In this document: piece after piece, positions 58,197 through 64,000 of the stretch | How the letters are laid out: every line of letters begins with the position of its first letter | Numbering within the stretch: the stretch's first letter is position 1 | Position numbers and translations under genes: made by a program | The notes under the pieces: generated by a model | What the model was told of the DNA's origin: nothing | The model's input: only the letters and a program-made list of their open reading frames with translations | The model's database searches: none | Assembly: GCA_944322965.1 (NCBI GenBank) | Contig: CALUQR010000003.1 | Span: 1-64,000 of the forward strand | DNA from: Vulcanimicrobiota bacterium | GTDB lineage: Bacteria; Vulcanimicrobiota; Xenobia; Xenobiales; Xenobiaceae | Direction: 5' to 3' | Length of the DNA stretch: 64,000 bases

Positions 58197-59687
58197 GTGC
58201 ACAATTGGAAAGTTAAATCTTGGGGATCTATATTTACCTTTACGGTCAGCGCCGGACTCTTATTAGCCTTGAGTCAAGCGGCGCCCGCCCAGACTCCGGC
58301 GCTGGGGAGCGCCCCGCAACTGGCGCCCTCTAATCTCAGCTGCAACTATCTGGCGGCGGCCGATCCGGCGGTTACGGTCTATGTGGACGAGAAGAAATTA
58401 GACCAAGCGGGCGTGATGCTCAATGGCGCCACCTTAGTGCCTATGCGCAGTATCTTCGAGGCCCTGGGAGCTAGCGTCAAATGGGAAGGCTCGACCCGCA
58501 GTATCACCGCCACTAAGGATGAGACGGAGATTATCCTGACCCTGGGCAAGGGCCAAGCTTATATTAACGGGGAACTTAAGAACCTCTCTACCCCGGCCGC
58601 TTCCGTAGGCGGGACGACGATGGTGCCCCTGCGCTTTATAGGCGAAGCTTTAGGCGCGGAAGTCAAATGGGAAGGCGCGACCCGCACCGCCCGCGTCACT
58701 AGCCCCACCGCCCAAAGCGACCAAGACGCTATGGACGATCCTAACTTAAAGATTACGGAAGTCGTCGTCAGCCCCCGCCAGGCCCTGAGCTCGGGCGAGA
58801 CCCTCACCGTCCAAGTGCGCGGCGATAAAGGGTGCAAAGCTACCTTCGATATCGTAGGCCTTAAGACCGATATACCCATGCACGAAGAGAAACCTGGGCT
58901 CTATAGCGGAACCCTCACCGTCAACTCCAAGATGAAAGCGGAAAACGCCGTCTTAGTAGCTAGACTCAGTAAAGATGGCGCCCAAACTAGTCTGGAAGCG
59001 AAACAGACGGTGACCATTAACGCCAAAGGTAAAATCCAAAAAGCCGACAAAAAACGCGGCCAGGCCCAAGGCGAATTGCGCTCGGAGAACCTTAAACGCA
59101 CTATCCCCGCCGCTGGAGCGACGCCCCAACAGCTCAAACGAGTGCGGGCCGTCTTCCTTAATGAGATCAGCGAAGGCTCTATCCGCCTCTTCTTAGATGG
59201 CCGGGAAGTGACCGAGGACTGCACCTTCAGCGCCAACGCCATCAGCTACCAGCCCGAAGAACCCATTCCCGCCGGACGCCACCAAGCGCGCGTGCGCGGT
59301 ACCGATAACGAAGGGCAAAAGATCGACTACTCCTGGCGCTTCACTACCAAAGAAGAGAGCCAAGTCTCCGACGCCACCCTCAAGACCCTGGAGCTCGATA
59401 TACCCGCCGACCAAGAGAGCGTAGGCGCTACCCTGCACCTCGTCGGCCAAGCGGCGCCCGGAGCCACCGTTGAATTCGAAGTCGTCAATACCACCAAATT
59501 GCTCAAAATTGTGACCCTCCAAAAGAAGACCCTCAATACCAAAACTACCGCCGACGAGAGAGGACACTTCTCCGCTAAATTAGATATCTCGACCTTCCAC
59601 TCCGGCACGGAGATCACCATCAAAGTGACCTCCAAAAAGGACGGAAAGACCCTCGCCACCCTCGAGCGCAAAGTCACCCGCGACTAA
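58197..59687 (+). CDS. Secreted protein with copper-amine-oxidase-type N-terminal (stalk) domain
   Basis: The 496-residue product starts at GTG behind AAGGAG. A signal peptide (about 10-33) is followed by a stalk domain (about 55-170) with two repeats of the V(P/L)MR..FEALGA / VPLRFIGEALGAEVKWEG type. This domain is common on surface proteins and does not imply oxidase activity. Then come segment B (KATFDIVGLKTDIPM, PGLYSGTLTV), segment A (RLFLDGREVTEDC) and segment C (LHLVGQAAPGATVEFEV), homologous to the previous gene. The C-terminus is Lys/Thr-rich. It is probably a cell-surface protein. The gene ends next to the ~80-bp repeat array. Confidence 0.85.
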   Translation: MHNWKVKSWGSIFTFTVSAGLLLALSQAAPAQTPALGSAPQLAPSNLSCNYLAAADPAVTVYVDEKKLDQAGVMLNGATLVPMRSIFEALGASVKWEGSTRSITATKDETEIILTLGKGQAYINGELKNLSTPAASVGGTTMVPLRFIGEALGAEVKWEGATRTARVTSPTAQSDQDAMDDPNLKITEVVVSPRQALSSGETLTVQVRGDKGCKATFDIVGLKTDIPMHEEKPGLYSGTLTVNSKMKAENAVLVARLSKDGAQTSLEAKQTVTINAKGKIQKADKKRGQAQGELRSENLKRTIPAAGATPQQLKRVRAVFLNEISEGSIRLFLDGREVTEDCTFSANAISYQPEEPIPAGRHQARVRGTDNEGQKIDYSWRFTTKEESQVSDATLKTLELDIPADQESVGATLHLVGQAAPGATVEFEVVNTTKLLKIVTLQKKTLNTKTTADERGHFSAKLDISTFHSGTEITIKVTSKKDGKTLATLERKVTRD

Positions 59688-59693
59688 CTTTAA

Positions 59694-60012
59694 ACTTCGG
59701 AGTAACTTAGCGATGGGAGCTTAGGTCCTAGCCGTAACTTAACTAGCGGCGAGACCCACTAACCCTTTTTCTGAGTCTCAGAGTAACTTAGCGATAGGAA
59801 TTAGGTCGTAACCGTAACTTAATTAGCGGCGGGACCTACTATCCTGTTTTGAGTTGCTGACTTCCGCAGCGATGGGAAGTAGGTCCTAGCCGCAACTTAA
59901 CTAGCGGCAAGACTTACTAACCTATCTTCTGAGTCTCGGAGTAACTTAGCGATAAAGACTTAGGTCATAACCGTAACTTAGTTTATGGCGAGACCTAGGT
60001 CTCTTTCTTTTA
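59694..60012 (+). repeat. Four ~80-bp tandem repeats
   Basis: Units are at about 59694-59770, 59771-59850, 59851-59928 and 59929-60012. The (A/G)CCG(T/C)AACTT cores start at 59731, 59811, 59889 and 59970. Each unit runs (CTGAGTCTCGGAG)TAACTTAGCGAT...TAGGTC...CCGTAACTTA...GGC(G/A)(A/G)GAC(C/T)...ACTAACC and a T-rich end. GGTC and GAC(C/T) flank the core in each unit and can pair, with an inner GCCG/CGGC pairing in units 1 and 3. The array fills the gap between two convergent genes. It belongs to the same family as 6681-6900. Confidence 0.85.
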
Positions 60013-60037
60013 AATTGCGGAATGGTATCCCACCCCC

Positions 60038-61009
60038 TTAGGAAGTGAAATGGGCCAGGACTTCTGAGTCGAGGCGCTCTATCTTTTCGGGCGTGGGATC
60101 GGGGCCGTTAAAGACTACTTCGTCTACCCCCAGAGCTAAGAGGGGGCCTACGGCGTCAATAATGCGGCTAGGCTCCCCTAAGGGTAGGGCCTCCGCCTCC
60201 TCGTCGTAGAGGTGTTGGCCCAGATGGCGGCGCGCCTGGCGGGCCGCCTGGGGGTCGTCAATAATATCCGCATACAGCGTGACCGTCTTGCGGATCTCCT
60301 TATAATCGCGGCCCAACTCCTGACAGTAGCCCTCTAAAACCTCTAATTTGTGGCGCAGCTCTTCCACCGAAGAGAAGACGTTAGCGTAAAGATTACAGGC
60401 TTGAGCGTAACGAGCTACTACCGGCAAGATGCGCTTTTCTCCCCCACCCGCTAAGAGTAAAGGCAAAGGCCTTTGGTAAGGAGCGGGCGCGAAGGGGGCC
60501 TCCTTCAACTGGAAAAAATCGCCCTTCCAAGTGATAGGATAAGGACCATTCAAAAGCCGAGAGAGGAGAGCCGCATACTCCCCAAAACGCAGACAGCGAG
60601 TCTTGACGCTCCCCAAAGGGATCCCAAAGGCCTCATGCTCGTGCTCGTGCCAGCCCGTCCCTAAACCTAAGTCGACCCTACCCCCAGAGATGTGGTCGAC
60701 CGTAATCGCTATCTTAGCTAAGAGCGCCGGATGGCGCATCGTGGCCGCCGTGACCATCGTGCCTAAACGCAAACGCTGAGTGAGCGTAGCCAGAGCGGCC
60801 AAGAGGGTCCACCCCTCAAAGATGGGACTGCTCTCACAAGCCTCCACGGAACTTACCGTCAAAGGCAACTCCTCGGCGGTACAAGGTAAGAGGTGATCGT
60901 AAGTCCATAAACCCCGCCAACGGCCGCCGTCCATCGCTAAAGCCGCCTGGCGGATCTGGGACCAGGGCAAGATATTGCCAACTTCGAGACTAAAATTGAG
61001 ACGGGCCAT
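60038..61009 (-). CDS. LLM-class (luciferase-like) flavin or F420 oxidoreductase
   Basis: The 323-residue TIM-barrel protein has LLM-class features: GLWTYDHLLP near the N-terminus, LRLGTMVTAATMRHPALLAKIAITVDHISGGRVDLGLGTGWHEHEHEAFGI, and PLPLLLAGGGEKR later. The HISGGRVxLGLGxGW block is the family core. The subgroup often uses F420, but the cofactor cannot be decided from sequence. No F420 biosynthesis gene is here, apart from the ligase-like protein at 21270. It is transcribed alone, divergently from argF. Confidence 0.9.
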   Translation of the reverse strand: MARLNFSLEVGNILPWSQIRQAALAMDGGRWRGLWTYDHLLPCTAEELPLTVSSVEACESSPIFEGWTLLAALATLTQRLRLGTMVTAATMRHPALLAKIAITVDHISGGRVDLGLGTGWHEHEHEAFGIPLGSVKTRCLRFGEYAALLSRLLNGPYPITWKGDFFQLKEAPFAPAPYQRPLPLLLAGGGEKRILPVVARYAQACNLYANVFSSVEELRHKLEVLEGYCQELGRDYKEIRKTVTLYADIIDDPQAARQARRHLGQHLYDEEAEALPLGEPSRIIDAVGPLLALGVDEVVFNGPDPTPEKIERLDSEVLAHFTS

Positions 61010-61147
61010 AACACAACCATCCTAAATTGAATAGGCTGAGGATGCAAGCTGAGAGCCGGACCCTGGAGAACAGGAAGCGCCCCTCTTTATCCAGAAATAA
61101 GCCCCGCCAATGGGTAGATATTGGCCATTTTTTTAGTGGAGATCGTT

Positions 61148-62149
61148 ATGCCCGTCAATTTAAAGAACCGCTCTTTCCTCAAACTCTTGGACTTCACCAG
61201 CGCCGAGATCAACTTTCTGCTGACCTTAGCCGCCTCCTTAAAGCAAGCTAAGTATACCGGTACCGAAGTCCAGCGCCTGAAAGGGAAGAATATCGCCCTC
61301 ATCTTTGAGAAGAGCTCCACCCGCACCCGCTGTTCCTTCGAAGTAGCCGCCTACGACCAGGGCGCCTTCGTCACCTACCTGGGACCCAGCGGCTCCCATA
61401 TCGGAGTCAAAGAGACGATGAAAGATACGGCCCGCGTCTTAGGACGCCTCTATGACGGGATCGAGTATCGCGGCTACGGGCAAAAGATCGTCGAAGAGTT
61501 GGCCCAATATGCGGGAGTACCCGTCTGGAACGGCCTGACCGACGAATGGCACCCCACCCAAGCTCTGGCCGACTTCATGACCATGCGCGAACATTGCGCC
61601 AAACCCTGGAACGACATCACCCTCACCTATATGGGCGACGGCGCCAATAACGTGGCCAACTCCCTCTTAGTGATGTCCGCCAAGATGGGCTGCAACTTCC
61701 GCATCGGCGCCCCCCAAGATTGCCAGCCCTGCCCCCAATTAGTGGCCCAATGCCAAGAGATCGCCCAACATACCGGCTCTAAGATCTTGATTACCGACGA
61801 TCCCCAAGAGGCGGTGCGCGGAGTAGACTTTATCTATACCGACGTCTGGGTCTCTATGGGCGAAGCGGCCGAACTCTGGGAAGAGCGCATCAAAAAGCTG
61901 CGCCCCTACCAAGTGAACGCCCAGTGTATGCGCAATACCGGCAACCCCAACGCTAAATTCTTACACTGCCTGCCCGCCTTCCATAACCTGGATACTAAAG
62001 TCGGCAAAGAAGTATGCACCAAATACGACCTGCCCGACGGCATGGAAGTGACCGAAGAAGTCTTCGAGTCCCCCAACTCCATCGTCTTCGACGAAGCTGA
62101 AAACCGCGTCCATACCATTAAAGCCGTTATGGTAGCGACTCTTGGGTAA
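61148..62149 (+). CDS. argF: Ornithine carbamoyltransferase
   Basis: The ~333-residue product has the carbamoyl-phosphate motif [13 protein letters not shown] (residues 53-65), the ornithine site [14 protein letters not shown] and the HCLPAFH loop. It makes citrulline from ornithine. The ATG at 61148 has GGAG 6 nt upstream; an in-frame start at 61121 has none. The sequence resembles the E. coli/ArcB branch, so an arginine-catabolic role is possible, but no arcA or arcC is nearby. The stop TAA is the first three bases of repeat R3. Confidence 0.96.
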   Translation: MPVNLKNRSFLKLLDFTSAEINFLLTLAASLKQAKYTGTEVQRLKGKNIALIFEKSSTRTRCSFEVAAYDQGAFVTYLGPSGSHIGVKETMKDTARVLGRLYDGIEYRGYGQKIVEELAQYAGVPVWNGLTDEWHPTQALADFMTMREHCAKPWNDITLTYMGDGANNVANSLLVMSAKMGCNFRIGAPQDCQPCPQLVAQCQEIAQHTGSKILITDDPQEAVRGVDFIYTDVWVSMGEAAELWEERIKKLRPYQVNAQCMRNTGNPNAKFLHCLPAFHNLDTKVGKEVCTKYDLPDGMEVTEEVFESPNSIVFDEAENRVHTIKAVMVATLG

Positions 62150-62500
62150 TGCGTAATTCGGAATGCGTAATGCGGAATGTGCTAGCCGCCGGGACGGCGG
62201 CTAGCACAATTCGGAATGCGTAGTGCGTAATGCGGAATTAAGTTTCTGCTTGTTAGTGGCTTAACAGATCCGGAAGTAGCTTAGCATATGAGAGAATCGT
62301 TGGAGGCCTTGCCTCCATCATGGTTCTGGCGCGGCCCTCGGCCGCGCCACACCAAGACGATTTTCTCCCCAGCCAAACAACCCATGGAACTAGCCAGCCA
62401 TTAAGTCCTTGCCATCTCGCCCCTTCCCCACTACGGCCAATAAAGTTAGAGCCACACCCTATCCCCGGCTGCTCCACCCCAAATTACGCATTCCGAATTA
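62147..62500 (-). repeat. Interspersed repeat copy R3, inverted
   Basis: Compared with R1 and R2b it lies in reverse. It contains the complements of the shared markers: GGCTCTAACTTT (as AAAGTTAGAGCC), GGGGAGAAAATCG (62358-62370) and GGATCTGTTAAGCCACTAAC. A GGCGCGGC/GCCGCGCC palindrome (62328-62348) and a nested GTGCTAGCCGCC/GGCGGCTAGCAC palindrome (62179-62207) are present. Both ends carry GCGTAATTCGG-type units. No coding frame is seen in the 390-nt gap. Confidence 0.78.
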
Positions 62501-62557
62501 ACATTTTCCGTCTTCCAATCCACTGGCAAAGCCAGCGGATTAGAAGACGGAAAATGT
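62501..62557 (-). terminator. Large hairpin at the pbpC 3' end
   Basis: The arms are 27 nt each (62501-62527 and 62531-62557) with 25 pairs and an AAA loop; the outer 15 bp are perfect. On the minus strand the stem ends in a T-poor sequence, but the outer arm contains TTTT. The last codons and stop of pbpC lie inside the right arm. R3 ends exactly where it begins. Confidence 0.5.
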
Positions 62558-64000
62558 CCTCCTGTCCAAAGCTGGCCCTTGGGGAGTAGCATGGAGGGTG
62601 AGTTGGTGGGTCCCTCTCTGGAGGGTCCAGTAATTAGTAAAAGGCGGCGGGGTGGCGGGTAGACTTTGGCCATCTACTTGCCAGTAAAGTTGCTTCCACC
62701 CTTCGGGGGCCCAGGCTCTGAGGGTCAGGCGTTGGTAAGGGGCTCGCAGTATGGGGTCCAATTTAAAGACCGCCTCCGATTCGGGGAAGAGGATCTGGGG
62801 TTTAGTCGGTTGTTGAGTAGTTGGTTTTTTATCTTCTCTACCGATTTGGGCCCAGAGGGGCGGTATGGTCAGGCCGCGTTCGCGCATCCAGGCGTAGTAG
62901 AGGGTCCCGTAGAGGGGATAGACTCGGGCTCTCCAGCTAGCGGGCGGCGCGGTAGCGGGATCTACGAATTGGCCGCTCTCTTTATCGCAGGCGAAGGCCC
63001 GGTGGACCTCGCAGGTGGCGGTAGGCAAATTCTGGGGCAGGAACAATTCGGCAATCCTCCCCGCGCAGTATGGTCCAGGCCTTTGGCCCGACTGGGGACA
63101 GATAGCGAGGGTGCACAGCCCCTGTTTATTGAAGGGCCAACTCTCTCCGGAAGCGGCTGGGGGTAGCCGGCTCTCTAAGTAGAGCATAATATCCCGCCAG
63201 AGGGGCGCGGCGCCGCTCACTCCGGAGACGTGGCGCATAGGTCGCCCGTCGAAGTTGCCTACCCACACCCCCACTACGTACTTTTTTCCAAAGCCCAAGC
63301 ACCAATTGTCGCGAAACCCTTTGGAAGTCCCAGTCTTGACGGCGCAAGTAAAGGGTAAGTGGAGGGCGTTGGAGTAACCGAAGGCCTCTAAACGGGCAGC
63401 CGAATCGCTCAAAATATCGTTAATGAGGGCGCAACTGCCAGCCTCCAGGACGGTCCGAGCGGGAGTTAAGGGCGGAGCGAGGCGATTTTCTTCCTGCTGG
63501 ACGGATTCGATAGCGCGCAAGGGAGTATAGCGCCCGCCGTTAGCTAAGGTCCGGTAGGCGTTAACTAGTTGGACCAAGGAGACCTCCCCCGCCCCTAGGG
63601 TCAAGCCCAAACCGTAATAAGAAGCGCTAAAGCGCAGATCGCTCATTCCCAACTGGCGCAAGGTATTTAAGAGCCGTTCGATCCCGATCTGTTCCAGTAG
63701 GTAGACGGCGGGAATATTGTAGGAGCAAGCTAAGGCCCGGCGCAGGCGCAGCGGTCCGTGCCACTGGCGGTCGTAATTTTGGGGCACGAAAGAGTCGGTC
63801 AGCATCCCCTCGAGGTAGGGCAGATCGGGCAAGATAGAGGCCGGCGTAAATCCAGAGTTTAGAGCTAGGGCGTAGGTAAAGGGTTTAAGGGTCGACCCCG
63901 GTTGGCGCAGGGCGAGGGCCCCATTATTCTGCCCCCCTTGGGAATCGAAATAATCGCGGGACCCTAAGAGGGCTACGATCTTACCGCTCTGGCGCTCGGC
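62540..64000 (-). CDS. pbpC: Penicillin-binding protein 1C, C-terminal part (cut by window edge)
   Basis: The frame is open from the window end (codon at 64000-63998) to the TAA at 62540, 486 codons. It shows the transpeptidase motifs SxxK in RQPGSTLKPF, SxN in CSYNIPAV and KTG in VKTGTSKGF. A C-terminal BiPBP_C-like domain (about the last 90 residues; QLYWQVDGQ) is typical of PBP1C. The glycosyltransferase domain and start are beyond the window. It crosslinks peptidoglycan outside the cytoplasmic membrane. Confidence 0.93.
   Translation of the reverse strand, partial: AERQSGKIVALLGSRDYFDSQGGQNNGALALRQPGSTLKPFTYALALNSGFTPASILPDLPYLEGMLTDSFVPQNYDRQWHGPLRLRRALACSYNIPAVYLLEQIGIERLLNTLRQLGMSDLRFSASYYGLGLTLGAGEVSLVQLVNAYRTLANGGRYTPLRAIESVQQEENRLAPPLTPARTVLEAGSCALINDILSDSAARLEAFGYSNALHLPFTCAVKTGTSKGFRDNWCLGFGKKYVVGVWVGNFDGRPMRHVSGVSGAAPLWRDIMLYLESRLPPAASGESWPFNKQGLCTLAICPQSGQRPGPYCAGRIAELFLPQNLPTATCEVHRAFACDKESGQFVDPATAPPASWRARVYPLYGTLYYAWMRERGLTIPPLWAQIGREDKKPTTQQPTKPQILFPESEAVFKLDPILRAPYQRLTLRAWAPEGWKQLYWQVDGQSLPATPPPFTNYWTLQRGTHQLTLHATPQGPALDRRTFSVF

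Noticed and set aside
59694-60012. CRISPR array
   Set aside because: The ~80-bp units are imperfect along their whole length with no short exact repeat and unique spacers, and no cas gene is present.

Overview
The window is about 64 kb of bacterial chromosome, densely coded, at moderately high GC, with strong Shine-Dalgarno sites and sigma70-type promoters. Housekeeping genes (infC-rpmI-rplT, mutS, uvrC, rnc, fabF, argF, tatA/tatC, ftsE/ftsX, glgP) lie among many small secreted or membrane proteins. Several features suggest an uncultured lineage with cyanobacteria-like and Firmicutes-like traits: a cyanobacterial-style F420-0:gamma-glutamyl-ligase-like protein, a copper-amine-oxidase-type stalk domain, three tandem S41 peptidases, a near-match to a Gram-positive LexA box, and an EnvC-like protein whose LytM metal motifs are intact. 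I cannot name the phylum from sequence alone.

Layout. 1-4.8 kb: tRNA-Ile, TPM and Tim44-like membrane proteins, and an M4-like metallopeptidase. 4.8-10.7 kb (minus): a subtilisin-like protease and a three-gene bacillosamine-type sugar cassette (dehydratase, aminotransferase, phosphoglycosyl transferase). 10.7-17.3 kb (plus): tRNA-Ser, M20 dipeptidase, a fused tRNA-dihydrouridine synthase/purine nucleoside phosphorylase, an RNase Z-like hydrolase, then infC-rpmI-rplT behind a consensus promoter and a structured leader. 17.3-22.6 kb: an alpha/beta hydrolase, an ECF transporter compressed into two fused genes, and the F420-ligase-like protein. 22.7-28.9 kb (minus): tatC/tatA, a diguanylate cyclase, mutS and a PTS EIIC. 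29-47.7 kb (plus): a long probable operon running from DUF58-transglutaminase-MoxR-TPR through DedA, ftsE-ftsX-envC and three S41 peptidases to uvrC and a DUF1275 protein. 47.7-52.6 kb: a TIGR04076-like gene interrupted by three in-frame amber codons, zinc-ribbon proteins and glycogen phosphorylase. 52.6-54.7 kb: an Rpn-type PD-(D/E)XK nuclease/transposase gene bracketed by copies of a repeat with inverted ends. 54.7-64 kb: rnc-fabF, two secreted proteins built from shuffled domains, an array of ~80-bp repeats, an LLM flavin oxidoreductase, argF, an inverted copy of the Rpn-flanking repeat, and the 3' part of pbpC.

How the genes work together. The 29-47 kb block combines a MoxR-type chaperone set with the FtsEX-EnvC cell-wall hydrolase activation machinery and periplasmic processing proteases, which suggests one envelope and division unit. 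The 12.5-16.7 kb block is about translation and RNA (tRNA modification, RNase Z-like, IF3, L35, L20).

The most unusual items are: (1) the Rpn gene and its flanking MITE-like repeats, whose tips supply stop codons to neighbouring genes; (2) two loci of an ~80-bp tandem repeat with apparent stem conservation; (3) the Dus-PNP fusion; (4) the triple-amber TIGR04076 gene; and (5) an apparent AUU start for infC.
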